From Candidatus Hydrogenedentota bacterium (GTDB taxonomy: Bacteria > Hydrogenedentota > Hydrogenedentia > Hydrogenedentales > SLHB01): a stretch of 50,077 nt of DNA. The stretch spans positions 1-50,077 of the forward strand of contig JADLHJ010000100.1 in NCBI GenBank assembly GCA_020848835.1, written 5' to 3'. Below, piece after piece: positions 8,136 through 16,530 of the stretch. Below the pieces are notes generated by a model, which saw only the letters and a list, made by a program, of their open reading frames with translations, did no database searches and was not told the DNA's origin. Both the position numbers and the translations under genes were made by a program. How positions within the stretch are numbered: the stretch's first letter is position 1; every line of letters begins with the position of its first letter.

Positions 8136-9956
8136 CTACTGATCGATTACCCCGCGCAGCGCTTCGCGCACCGTGCTAACCGGCGCTTGCTTCACGCGGT
8201 ACACCTGGGGACGCCCCGCCACCATCGCATACCGCAGGTGGTTATCATCAGGACAGATCTTGCCGATCGAAACTGCCGCATGCGTCGTCGATTCGCCCGC
8301 CTCGTTTTGTGTCGTCACCGTCACAGTCAGGGTAGGTTTGTCTAAACCCAGGATCGACAAGTCGGGCGGCGTAACTGCGGATTCGACAGATTCCGCATTC
8401 AGTCCATCGAAAGCGCCCAGCAACGCGCGCATGTCGTCCTGGCTTTCCAATACCTTGCCACCGGGTTCCCGAACGAGCCACGCCTGCTCACCCTTCGAGA
8501 AAGCGTAGGCCGTATCCTCCAGCGTCAGTTTCATCTCGCGCGCTTCCACCTGATTGAACGACATCAGCGATCGCGCCATGAAATCCTTCGGCGAGCGCTT
8601 GAGTTTTTCCACATCGTTCTCCGGCAGCATGGTCACCACACCGGAATCCTGCGTTACAAAGTACCGGCCTTGCGTCGGGTCCTGCGCGCCCACGAGAATC
8701 TCCGCGGGTTCGGCGACGTCTTTATACGTAATCGCAATGCGAATCGAAGGCACGTCCAGCCCAAAGTAGGGTTTACGTTCCGGGTAGGAAGATTTTCCCT
8801 TCATCTCCAGCAGCGCCGCAATGAATCCCGACACGGCCATCTGGTCTGTCGCTTCTTCCTGCGGTTCTTTGAGCTTCCACCCGCCTTCTTCATTGACCAG
8901 CAAAAACTGCTGCGGGCCCGCGCTATACTTGATCGACGTAATATCGCTGCCTTGTCGCGTGATGAGCCGCTTCTCGCGCCACGCGTCCGGACCCGCCTGA
9001 GGAAAGTTGTTCACAATCTGCGCATCGACAACGAAAACGGACGGCTGCCCTTCCTGCATCGCATAAATGCCGGGGTTCTCTTTCGACTTGGGCTCGAACG
9101 CGCCAAAGTATGCGGTCTGCAATTGCCCATCCTCGCCCTTCACGCGCACGCGCGTTTTCGGCGGGTCGAGCTGGTAATCCTTTAGGTCCTCCGGTGCGTC
9201 GACGTAATCGCGCCCCCTCGCAAACTGCAAGTCACCCGCCAGCGTATTCAGCATTTCCTGGTCCGCCGTGCCGGGCGTGGGCGCAACAACGGACCACAAT
9301 CCCTGCGCGTCCTTTTCCGCAATGACCGAAACAGCCCGCTCCACGACCGGCTGGTCGCCGTCCGCGGTCCCGGCCTTAGCGCGCATCGGCGTATATTCGA
9401 TATACGAGATGCCCGCCTTCCCTTCGTTAAACAATTCGCAATCGCGCAGCCATGTTAGATCCCGGTCCAACTCGAAAAACTGGTTCGGCGCCGCCAAGAA
9501 AATCGTATCACCTCCAGACTGCGCAAATCGAAACTTCTGCGTGGGATCCATTTCCCCAAAACGAAGATCGACCTTCGTACCGTCCTTTGCCGTCGCGCGT
9601 ACTATTAAGCGCGGCTGGTCTAACTTGTATACCGAAAGCTCGCCAGGATCGGTGACGGTACGCTGGTTGGTCAATTCCGCGATATTTTTTGCGACGCGCT
9701 CCCAGATAAGCGAATTCGCGGGAATCGTCATTGGCGCGGTAATCCTCCACGAACCCGCATCGCGAACGCCCGTGCTTGCGCGCTCGCCCTCACGTTCAAT
9801 CGTGATGCTTGTAATGTCCGTGGGCGCAAATGCGAATAGTCTTTTCGCTTCTGCGACATTGATCTTGTGCTGTTCCTTTGAACGTTGCGCGTACCAGTAA
9901 CCAACACACAACGCCAACAGCACCGCCAATAAGGCAATGTTTGTGCGCGTCTTCAA
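8136..9956 (-). CDS. DUF4340-domain protein of ABC/GldG locus
   Basis: A 606-residue protein with one N-terminal membrane anchor (IALLAVLLALCVGYWYA) and a long beta-rich extracytoplasmic part with repeated DUF4340-type units (ITSITIEREGE...WRITAPM, LDQPRLIVRATAKDGTKVDLRFGE, LDPPKTRVRVKGEDGQ, LDVPSIRIAITYKD, LDKPTLTVTVTTQNEAGE). The chosen start is TTG at 9956. It overlaps the TGA of the GldG-like gene as TTGA and has CGGAGA upstream; the frame open from 10034 would run far into that gene. DUF4340 proteins are usually encoded beside ABC-2 and GldG-like genes, as here. The function is unknown. An envelope partner or adaptor of the transporter is the likely role, inferred from context. Confidence 0.85.
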   Translation of the reverse strand: MKTRTNIALLAVLLALCVGYWYAQRSKEQHKINVAEAKRLFAFAPTDITSITIEREGERASTGVRDAGSWRITAPMTIPANSLIWERVAKNIAELTNQRTVTDPGELSVYKLDQPRLIVRATAKDGTKVDLRFGEMDPTQKFRFAQSGGDTIFLAAPNQFFELDRDLTWLRDCELFNEGKAGISYIEYTPMRAKAGTADGDQPVVERAVSVIAEKDAQGLWSVVAPTPGTADQEMLNTLAGDLQFARGRDYVDAPEDLKDYQLDPPKTRVRVKGEDGQLQTAYFGAFEPKSKENPGIYAMQEGQPSVFVVDAQIVNNFPQAGPDAWREKRLITRQGSDITSIKYSAGPQQFLLVNEEGGWKLKEPQEEATDQMAVSGFIAALLEMKGKSSYPERKPYFGLDVPSIRIAITYKDVAEPAEILVGAQDPTQGRYFVTQDSGVVTMLPENDVEKLKRSPKDFMARSLMSFNQVEAREMKLTLEDTAYAFSKGEQAWLVREPGGKVLESQDDMRALLGAFDGLNAESVESAVTPPDLSILGLDKPTLTVTVTTQNEAGESTTHAAVSIGKICPDDNHLRYAMVAGRPQVYRVKQAPVSTVREALRGVIDQ

Positions 9957-11632
9957 CGGTAGCGTCTCCGCGACAAGTACACCACCAGCGAAATCAGCAA
10001 AACCCCCTGCACCACGCCCATCCCCGCGATCCACGCGATGACGGTCTCGTCCGCGGTCGTCAATTTAATCGGCTGATTGTCGCGGCCAGTGGGGCGCACC
10101 GCGATCAGTTCTTCACGCTCCGTCAACCACGCGAACGAGTTCATGATGAAATTCAAATGTCCGCCTAGCGTAAGCGATTGCGCCTTCACAAAGTCGGAAT
10201 CGCCTATCACCACGCAACGCGACGTTTTCATCTGGCCCGAATCGCCGATCGGAATATCCGTTTGCAGCGTGCATGCCGCCGCCAGCCCAACCGATCCGTA
10301 TCGTTCCTGCGGATCGCGCGTCGGACGCACGCCCTGCTTGATCGCGGCAACATTGGTCTCCGCCCAGCAATACGGCAGCGTCCGCAGTATCGTATTTCCC
10401 GTCACGCGCGGTGTCGGCGTTTCCGAAACAGCCACCGAACGCGCCACGTTCAACGCCATCAGCTTGTCAAAATTGCGCGTAATCGGATTGGACTGCTCGT
10501 AACACCCGTGAAACTCCACGTCGGGCACGTCAACCTGCTTAAATACACTCGTCGCGCCCACATCGGTCATAAGCGTGATTTCGAACGGAGTCTTATCCAC
10601 CGTAGAAATCACGATGTCATTGCCCGTCAAAATGCCGTAGGTCTCTTTGAGCCATTCCAGCAATCGAGGCCGCTGTGCACCGGAAGCTTCTGCCAACTCC
10701 ACGTCACTAATCACCAGCAATCTACCCCCGCTGCGCACATACGTGTCCAGCGCGGTGACTTCTTCCACCGAGTAGTCCGTTTCCGGCGTGACGATCACGA
10801 TCACGTCATAGCCACCTTCTATACCGCCCTCGCCCGCACGAATCGTCATCGACTCCGCGACATACCCCTCCCGCGCGAGGAACGTTGCCAGAAACTTTAA
10901 GTCGGGCTTTGAAATTTCGTTTTCGCCGTGTCCAGACAGGAAGCCAATCTTCGGCTGCGTGTTTTGAATCACATTCACCAGCGCATTTGTAAAATCACGC
11001 TCCTCAAGCCGCGGTTGTTCTTTCTTACCGCCCAGCGGAATCGTGCGCACGCGGGCACCTGCCTTCACCGCCACGGACCCGCGCGGATCCGCAAACGACA
11101 AACCAAGCGCATCGAGCTGCACTTTGCCCAGTTGCGGGTCGATATGCTCGACTTTCAAATGCGGGGAAATCTTTGCGCAACGTTCCAGGAACAGCCGCGC
11201 CTTTTCTTTCGCCACTTCAAGCTGGCGCTGTTCCGATGGGATGTCTTCGTTAAACAGCGCATACACCGTCACGTCTTCGGTGAGCCCCTGCAATATCTGC
11301 ACCGTCTGCGGCGCGAGATCCACCCGCCCTTCTTCCGTAAGATCCCACTGCTGCTTCCAATCGCTCACAAAGGCATACACCACGATGCAAATGCCAAGAA
11401 AAATGAGCGATCCCACAATACCGCCAAGATTCGACGATTTATTCGCCCGCGCGGTCTTGCCAGCCCGATCCACCATGGTCAGCAATATCCATACAAACGC
11501 CCCCGCCGCGGCGATACCGAGCGGCAGCAGAACCTCAGAAGTAAACGCATTGCGCCGCACCGCGACGATGTTCAACGCGACGATCAGCAGAAGGAAGGAA
11601 ACCGCTCCGGCAATGCTGCGCAATTTGCCCAT
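9953..11632 (-). CDS. GldG-like ABC transporter auxiliary protein
   Basis: A 559-residue protein of the GldG/ABC_transp_aux type. It has N-terminal hydrophobic segments (SIAGAVSFLLLIVALNIVAV, LPLGIAAAGAFVWILLTMV, IVGSLIFLGICIVVYAFVS) and a periplasmic domain with the family hallmark IGFLSGHGENEI and the region DYSVEEVTALDTYVRSGGRLLVISD. A C-terminal membrane helix follows (TVIAWIAGMGVVQGVLLISLVVYL). The ATG at 11632 shares one base with the permease stop and has GGAGG five bases upstream; a TTG at 11644 is less likely. In gliding Bacteroidetes GldG works with GldA/GldF. In non-gliders such sets have unknown substrates. The order ATPase-permease-GldG-DUF4340 points to one membrane complex. Confidence 0.88.
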   Translation of the reverse strand: MGKLRSIAGAVSFLLLIVALNIVAVRRNAFTSEVLLPLGIAAAGAFVWILLTMVDRAGKTARANKSSNLGGIVGSLIFLGICIVVYAFVSDWKQQWDLTEEGRVDLAPQTVQILQGLTEDVTVYALFNEDIPSEQRQLEVAKEKARLFLERCAKISPHLKVEHIDPQLGKVQLDALGLSFADPRGSVAVKAGARVRTIPLGGKKEQPRLEERDFTNALVNVIQNTQPKIGFLSGHGENEISKPDLKFLATFLAREGYVAESMTIRAGEGGIEGGYDVIVIVTPETDYSVEEVTALDTYVRSGGRLLVISDVELAEASGAQRPRLLEWLKETYGILTGNDIVISTVDKTPFEITLMTDVGATSVFKQVDVPDVEFHGCYEQSNPITRNFDKLMALNVARSVAVSETPTPRVTGNTILRTLPYCWAETNVAAIKQGVRPTRDPQERYGSVGLAAACTLQTDIPIGDSGQMKTSRCVVIGDSDFVKAQSLTLGGHLNFIMNSFAWLTEREELIAVRPTGRDNQPIKLTTADETVIAWIAGMGVVQGVLLISLVVYLSRRRYR

Positions 11633-12462
11633 CACGCCCTCCAATGGCGCGATTCGAGCGCACGAAACGTGAGGAACAGGAAGAACGCCACGAACAGTAC
11701 GTAATACGCGATGTCCTGCGGTCGCACGATGCCCTGCGCCATTTGCTCGCAGTGGCGATCCAGTGGAAGTTCAATCACCAGCTTGCGGAATATGCCCCAG
11801 AAAAACTCAATCCCTCGCGACACCGTCGCGCCCCATGCCACCGGCGAATTCAAATGCTCCGGAAGGTCCTTGCCATACGTGCCCAGGACATACGAAATGA
11901 ACCACATCGCAAACGTCAGCACGCCTGCGGTCACCGGCGAGCGCGCAAGCGCCGACACAAACAAACCCAGCGACATGAATGCCGCGCTCATCAAAAACAG
12001 CGCGAACATTCCGAACCACAGAACCGCCGGCTCCACGTCCGTGTAACACCCCACGATGCACATGTGCACGCTCACTACCGTCATCATCGCGATCACGATT
12101 CCCAGGGAGGCCAGATACTTCCCAAAAATGATCTCGCGATCGCGCAGCGGATACGTGAGCAGCAATTCCATCGTACCCCGGCTGCGCTCTTCCGCCAGCA
12201 AACGCATCGTGATCAAAGGGCCGATAAACATGACCAGTTGCCCGCAGAATACGAGGTAAGGACTAATCATTAACTCTTCCAGATTAGGAATCCCTTCGTA
12301 TCCGTGATCGGCAGGGGAGACCGTAATCCGGCAAAACTGAATGAAAGTAAGCGCAAATGCGAGACCGGATATTGCCGTAAACGTCCCAAGAATCACGTAA
12401 CCCACCGGCGTCGTGAAGAAACTCGACAACTCGCGGCGGCACACTGCCAGCGTACTTCTCAT
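11632..12462 (-). CDS. ABC-2 type permease (GldF-like)
   Basis: A 276-residue membrane protein with about six hydrophobic segments. Family features include an N-terminal amphipathic start (VCRRELSSFFTTPVGYVILG), the coupling-helix-type motif MRLLAEERSRGTMELLLTYPLRDREIIFGKYLAS, and a final helix YYVLFVAFFLFLTFRAL. It would form the membrane pore for the ATPase encoded just upstream in the operon (4-base overlap) and couple to the GldG-like protein downstream (1-base overlap). These overlaps support coupled translation and a single complex. The substrate is not known. Confidence 0.9.
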   Translation of the reverse strand: MRSTLAVCRRELSSFFTTPVGYVILGTFTAISGLAFALTFIQFCRITVSPADHGYEGIPNLEELMISPYLVFCGQLVMFIGPLITMRLLAEERSRGTMELLLTYPLRDREIIFGKYLASLGIVIAMMTVVSVHMCIVGCYTDVEPAVLWFGMFALFLMSAAFMSLGLFVSALARSPVTAGVLTFAMWFISYVLGTYGKDLPEHLNSPVAWGATVSRGIEFFWGIFRKLVIELPLDRHCEQMAQGIVRPQDIAYYVLFVAFFLFLTFRALESRHWRA

Positions 12463-13388
12463 TCCACGCCCCCGCGATCGGCCGCAACTGCTTCCACAAA
12501 CACATCCTCAAGCGTGCGGCCCTTCCGCTGGATGCCTACCAGCGAGCACTCCGAACCAGACAGCGCCTGCACGATCGCCCCGCGTACGTCTTTCCCGCGC
12601 GGCGACACCACGCGATAGCGGCCCCCGCCAAGCGTCTCTACCTTCGTCACATCGCCAATTGCTTTGAGCCGCGGCGTAATCGTGTCTGATACCCCAAGCG
12701 CCTCGACTTCCAGCGATTCGCTGTCGCCGCCGGTGAGGTTGTGCATCGTGTCCTGCGCGGCGATTTGCCCGCGGTTAATAATGATCACGCGCTCGCACAC
12801 CATCGTCACTTCCGGAAGAATGTGCGTGCTCAGCAGCACAGTATGCTCCGGCGCGAGGCTCTTGATAAGTTGCCGGATGTCGATAATCTGTTTTGGGTCA
12901 AGCCCCGCAGTGGGTTCGTCGAGAATCAACACCGGTGGATTGCCAATCAGCGCCTGTGCGAGTCCTAGCCGTTGCCGGTAGCCCTTCGACAAGTTACGCA
13001 CCACACGGTTCGCCATATCGCCCAGCCCGCAGCGCTCCATCGCCCGGCCCACTTCGCGCCCCACGTCCCCGCGCGGTACACCCTTCACGGCGGCCACATA
13101 CCGCAGAAACGCGCTCACCAGCATCTCGCCGTAGGCAGGCACATTTTCCGGCATATAGCCGACGCGCCGCTTCACTTCGATGGGATGATCTTCAATATGG
13201 TACCCGGCAACTTTGGCCACACCGCTGGTCGCGGGCGTAAATCCCGTGAGAATGCGCATCGTCGTGCTTTTCCCTGCCCCATTTGGACCGAGAAAGCCGA
13301 TAATTTCCCCTTTCTCGACGCGGAACGACAGGTCACGGACAGCCGTGATGCTGCCGTAAACCTTTGTCAATCCACTTACTTCGATCAA
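12459..13388 (-). CDS. ABC-2 transporter ATP-binding protein
   Basis: A 309-residue ATPase with Walker A GFLGPNGAGKST, signature LSKGYRQRLGLAQ, Walker B VLILDEPTAGLD and switch His in LLSTHILPEV. The C-terminal extension (about 90 residues) is typical of ABC-2 exporters of the DrrA/GldA/CcmA kind. I take TTG at 13388 as the start because AAGGAG lies six bases upstream and the protein then begins directly at IEVSGLTKVYG; a GTG at 13427 is possible but has no clear ribosome-binding site. It is the first gene of the four-gene minus-strand operon and would energise the permease and GldG-like proteins. Confidence 0.88.
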   Translation of the reverse strand: MIEVSGLTKVYGSITAVRDLSFRVEKGEIIGFLGPNGAGKSTTMRILTGFTPATSGVAKVAGYHIEDHPIEVKRRVGYMPENVPAYGEMLVSAFLRYVAAVKGVPRGDVGREVGRAMERCGLGDMANRVVRNLSKGYRQRLGLAQALIGNPPVLILDEPTAGLDPKQIIDIRQLIKSLAPEHTVLLSTHILPEVTMVCERVIIINRGQIAAQDTMHNLTGGDSESLEVEALGVSDTITPRLKAIGDVTKVETLGGGRYRVVSPRGKDVRGAIVQALSGSECSLVGIQRKGRTLEDVFVEAVAADRGGVE

Positions 13389-13737
13389 GGGAGGCTCCTT
13401 CGCTGTTAGCCTAACGTAATCCTGCACTTCCGCGCAACGCTCACGAACGATTTATCGGAGAAAGTGCTAATTCTATTTCCTCTTTTGTGTCCCCGATCTG
13501 GCAATTTCCCGTCAAACAGAAAAACTACTGACAATCCTACTGCCCAGTAAGCGGCAGTTTTTACCGCGGTTTTGGCAGCAAATTGCTGAATCGGTTAAAC
13601 GTGCCCAAAGCGCGATTGGTTTACAACCCACCACTTGATAACGAGTTACGCCCTATTGCGGTATTTGCGGTGTATTTGGCATACACTATGCATATCCGTC
13701 AACAGAACTCGGGAAGGAACCCGGGGAGGAAGTACAG
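13389..13737. other. divergent intergenic region with possible regulatory sites
   Basis: This 349-base gap separates the minus-strand ABC operon from the plus-strand Cys-motif gene and should hold promoters for both. No open frame with a ribosome-binding site was seen. A small hairpin ACTGCC...GGCAGT followed by TTTT lies at 13539-13558 and reads as a weak terminator-like element on the plus strand. AT-rich tracts near 13470-13490 and 13670-13700 (GGCATACACTATGCATA) are promoter-like, but no -35/-10 pair is convincing. Confidence 0.4.
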
Positions 13738-13932
13738 ATGATTGTTCAATGTTGCGTATGCGAAAAGGTCCGGAAGGAAAACCAGTGGTTCGTTCAGGCC
13801 AAACCGGTGGACCCTCACGAAACCGCCGTCAGCCACGGTTACTGTCCCTCCTGCGCCGATAAAGCCTTCGGCGAACTGTACCGCCGCGCACGGAAGCGCG
13901 AACAATCGCAACTCACCGTGACCGCCGCGTAA
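13738..13932 (+). CDS. small Cys-motif protein (stand-alone C-x2-C...CPxC module)
   Basis: A 64-residue protein with two Cys pairs (QCCVCEKVRKENQWF and SHGYCPSCADKAF). The spacing and surrounding residues (C..C.K.R.....W, then SHG.CP.C) match a short module I know from the C-termini of many PAS/GAF kinases, response regulators and cyclases, but here it is alone. Metal or redox binding is likely from the Cys pairs; the function is unknown. The ATG has GGGGAGGAAG upstream at good spacing. The gene is monocistronic, with a 349-base upstream gap and a perfect 16-bp hairpin terminator 28 bases after the stop. Both suggest a separately expressed gene. Confidence 0.8.
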   Translation: MIVQCCVCEKVRKENQWFVQAKPVDPHETAVSHGYCPSCADKAFGELYRRARKREQSQLTVTAA

Positions 13933-13959
13933 CACATTCATCCACCACCTTACTCATAG

Positions 13960-14008
13960 CAGAGGCGCCGGCAGCAAAGAACAGTTTTCTTAGCTGCCGG
14001 CGCCTCTG
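13960..14008 (+). terminator. strong intrinsic terminator after the Cys-motif gene
   Basis: A perfect 16-bp stem (CAGAGGCGCCGGCAGC / GCTGCCGGCGCCTCTG) encloses a loop with a partly paired AAGAA/TTCTT. The hairpin is followed by TAATTTTAT. No gene other than the 64-residue one lies just upstream on this strand. Confidence 0.8.
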
Positions 14009-14207
14009 TAATTTTATCCTGCCGCTTGTATCCGCTCGAAGTTCTTGCACCGATAACCATTCAACTCCACAGATACCTTTGAAAATGCGTAGGCAAAATC
14101 GACAACTTGTAACTGCCGCGGAGATACCGGCCTTGGGCGGAGAATTCCAGACGAAACATATGCAAGGATGCGCGAAGCGATCGGCGTCTCTGGCGGAGCA
14201 TTGATAC

Positions 14208-14669
14208 ATGAAGAACCGGCGAAAGTTTTGGAGTCTCTCGATGCATGCGCTCCCCAGCTTTGGGCTCTTATTGCAAGGTTCGCTGTATCTGACTACGCAG
14301 AAATTCATGCCCTATCACGCGGACGCGCTCTCAGTCACGTGGGAAGAATTGCCGCCCCATTATCAAGGCTTTGTTTTGGGAGTCATTCGCGGAATGGGTG
14401 CCGGATCGGTAGCGGTGTCGTTGGCGCTGCTCATCATGCTCTTCATTCCGTTCCGGCGCGACGACAGGTGGTCAATTTGGGCAGTTCCTCTCATTGGAAT
14501 GATCTTCACGCTTTTTACCGCGTACGCAGCGTATACGATCGATACCCGCACACCGGCGTCTACTCCGTGGCGTGAGACGCTAGGGTTGACAGCAACGTAC
14601 CTCGCCGGCGCGGTAATCTCCTACTGGCCGCGAAGAGCTACACCCCGCTCTACTTCAAAAAATCCGTAG
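14208..14669 (+). CDS. small integral membrane protein, unknown
   Basis: I do not recognise this 153-residue protein. It has about four hydrophobic segments (LPSFGLLLQGSLYLTTQKFM, GMGAGSVAVSLALLIMLFIPF, SIWAVPLIGMIFTLFTAYAAY, LGLTATYLAGAVISYWP) separated by short loops, and a basic C-terminus. The ATG is preceded by GGCGGAG at somewhat long spacing. It overlaps the 3' end of the convergent PhyH-type gene by 20 bases. The overlap is compatible with both frames being real, since each has a typical family or membrane composition. No role can be assigned. Confidence 0.65.
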   Translation: MKNRRKFWSLSMHALPSFGLLLQGSLYLTTQKFMPYHADALSVTWEELPPHYQGFVLGVIRGMGAGSVAVSLALLIMLFIPFRRDDRWSIWAVPLIGMIFTLFTAYAAYTIDTRTPASTPWRETLGLTATYLAGAVISYWPRRATPRSTSKNP

Positions 14670-15432
14670 TAGCCCCCAGCCACTTCAACCCCGTCTCCTT
14701 GATCGCCGTATCTGGCACGCGCTTCATCGGCGTATACCGTGGATGACTCGACTTCCCGTAAGGACTATTTCGCTTCGCGTTGTAACAACAAATCAACGCC
14801 CAGCGGGGATTGGGAGATGTGTTCTGGTCCGATCGGTGCAGCAAATTGCTGTGGAACCACAGCGCATCGCCCGGCTCCATCGTCACGTACTCCAGCGGAC
14901 AATGCTTCTCCGCTTCCTTGCAACGCTCAGGGTCCGCACCCGTCTGCTGCCCCACGCGAATGTGCTCAATACGGCCCAAGTGATGCGATCCCTTCAACAC
15001 CTGCAAACAACCGTTCTCTTTCGTGGAAGGATCAATCGCGATGAAACAACTCACCAACTGTGGAAACAGGCACGTATCGTTGTACCAGTAGCCATAGTCC
15101 TGGTGCCAAATCCACGCACCGCCAACAAACGGCTCCTTCTGCATCATCTTCGAATGCCAGTGGTAGGCCTCATCGCCAAGGATCTGGTCAGCGGAAGTCG
15201 CCATCCGCTCGCAGCGCGAATACATGCTAAGCAAACCATCATCCTCGTCGTTCCACAAGGTGATCTTGCTCTTACCGCCTTCGCCGTCCTCGCGTTCCAT
15301 TGCCTTGCCCGCAATGCTCGGGTCCTGCCGCGCCGCCGTCTTCAACAGCTCCGCCTCCTCCTCATCGAACAATTGCTTCACGATCACGTAACCGTCTTCA
15401 TTAAATTGCGCCAGTTGGCTCGCCGTAAGCAT
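14650..15432 (-). CDS. phytanoyl-CoA dioxygenase (PhyH) family protein
   Basis: A 260-residue Fe(II)/2-oxoglutarate-dependent oxygenase. The metal-binding HxD is H110-x-D112 (WIWHQDYGYW). The distal His is most likely H199 (FHSNLLHRSD). R210 (NPRWAL) fits the 2-oxoglutarate-binding Arg. The central GCLQVLKGSHHLGRIEH block is typical of PhyH-type hydroxylases, which act on varied small molecules. The frame is open to 15468, but ATG 15432 has GAGGAG seven bases upstream and starts at the conserved LTASQLAQFNEDGYVIV, so it is preferred. Many PVC-type genomes carry many paralogues; the substrate of this one is unknown. Confidence 0.9.
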   Translation of the reverse strand: MLTASQLAQFNEDGYVIVKQLFDEEEAELLKTAARQDPSIAGKAMEREDGEGGKSKITLWNDEDDGLLSMYSRCERMATSADQILGDEAYHWHSKMMQKEPFVGGAWIWHQDYGYWYNDTCLFPQLVSCFIAIDPSTKENGCLQVLKGSHHLGRIEHIRVGQQTGADPERCKEAEKHCPLEYVTMEPGDALWFHSNLLHRSDQNTSPNPRWALICCYNAKRNSPYGKSSHPRYTPMKRVPDTAIKETGLKWLGATTDFLK

Positions 15433-15598
15433 GGAACGCTCCTCTACTGATTCGACCAGTTCGCCCAAGACCCCGCCATAATACCACGTGTATTCGCGCG
15501 AAGCGCCTTGGAGTGCGGTGCGATAGCGCCGCCTTTCTGCGCATCCGCCGTTGACGACAAGCGGATTTCATAGTGTAGATTTACGTAATATTGCTCCG

Positions 15599-16303
15599 AT
15601 GCCACACGACCAAACAAAGCAAACAATCCTCATCACCGGCGCCACCGGCACCGTCGGCAGCGGCCTCGCACCCTACTTCGCCGCACGCGGCCACCGCGTC
15701 ATCCTCACAGCCCGAGATCGCACACGCCTGGATCAACTATCCGCTTCTCTAAAAAACGCCCCAGCCTACACCGCCGATCTCTCCGACACCGATTCCCTCG
15801 AATCCCTCGTCGCGCAGCTGCAACTCGATGAACACGCAATCGACGTCTTAATCAACAACGCCGCGGACGTAACCTCAAAACCATTCCTCGAAACCTCCCT
15901 CGAAGAGATCGATAGCATCGTCCGCACCAACATTACCGGCACGATCCAACTCTCGCGCCTCATCGGCGCAGACATGGCGGTGCGGGGGAGAGGCGCCATC
16001 GTCAACATCTCCTCTCTCGCAGGCTACAAACCCAACCCGGCGCAAACCGTCTACAGCATCACCAAAGGCGCGCTCAACGTCACCTCCGAAGCCCTCCGCG
16101 CCGAACTCGCCCCGCGCGGCGTCCACCTCGTCAACGTCGCCCTGATGGGCGTAGGCACGGAGGCCATGAAAATCCCGGTTGAAACCGTAGCCCAACGCAT
16201 CGAACGCGCCATCGCCAACCGCGAACCCGAAATCTTCTTCTACCGCAGCTCCAAATTCCTCATGCGCCTCTACTCCGCCTTCCCCTTCCTCACCCGCCGT
16301 TAG
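15599..16303 (+). CDS. short-chain dehydrogenase/reductase (SDR)
   Basis: A 234-residue NAD(P)-dependent oxidoreductase. It has the Rossmann motif TGATGTVGSG (T13-G22), NNAAD (N86-D90), catalytic N111, S138/S139 (VNISSLAG), Y152 and K156 (YSITKG). The end (FYRSSKFLMRLYSAFPFLTRR) is hydrophobic and basic, which could associate with membrane. The frame is open from a TTG at 15551, but ATG 15599 is the more likely start because the family core begins right after it. It is transcribed divergently from the PhyH-type gene. The substrate is not predictable. Confidence 0.88.
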   Translation: MPHDQTKQTILITGATGTVGSGLAPYFAARGHRVILTARDRTRLDQLSASLKNAPAYTADLSDTDSLESLVAQLQLDEHAIDVLINNAADVTSKPFLETSLEEIDSIVRTNITGTIQLSRLIGADMAVRGRGAIVNISSLAGYKPNPAQTVYSITKGALNVTSEALRAELAPRGVHLVNVALMGVGTEAMKIPVETVAQRIERAIANREPEIFFYRSSKFLMRLYSAFPFLTRR

Positions 16304-16343
16304 CAATCGCATTAGGTTCGGAGTTCCGCGTTCACGCGGTCTT

Positions 16344-16427
16344 TGTAGCGCCCGGCTTCCATGCCGGGCGGGAAGTGCGCAAACGCCTACGGCTTAAGCA
16401 CGCCCGGCATGGAAGCCGGGCGCTACA
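16344..16427. repeat. REP/BIME-like inverted repeat pair
   Basis: Two perfect 27-base inverted arms (16344-16370 and 16401-16427) are separated by 30 bases. Each arm is itself a hairpin (GCCCGGC-TTCCAT-GCCGGGC), so the unit is two REP-like hairpins head to head, as in bacterial interspersed mosaic elements. It lies between the SDR and DUF1549/1553 genes and might also stop transcription of the SDR. Confidence 0.75.
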
Positions 16428-16530
16428 TAACACAATTCTAGGTTTGTTCAACCCATTTGCACCCTCGCCACCGCACCATGTTCAATAGACCCGCAGGCTG
16501 TCGCACCAAACACCCCACGGGGCGCAAACC

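Noticed and set aside
10178..11704. Long plus-strand frames antisense to the GldG-like gene
   Set aside because: They are rich in Arg and His, have no recognisable domain, and cover a gene with clear family motifs and start overlaps.
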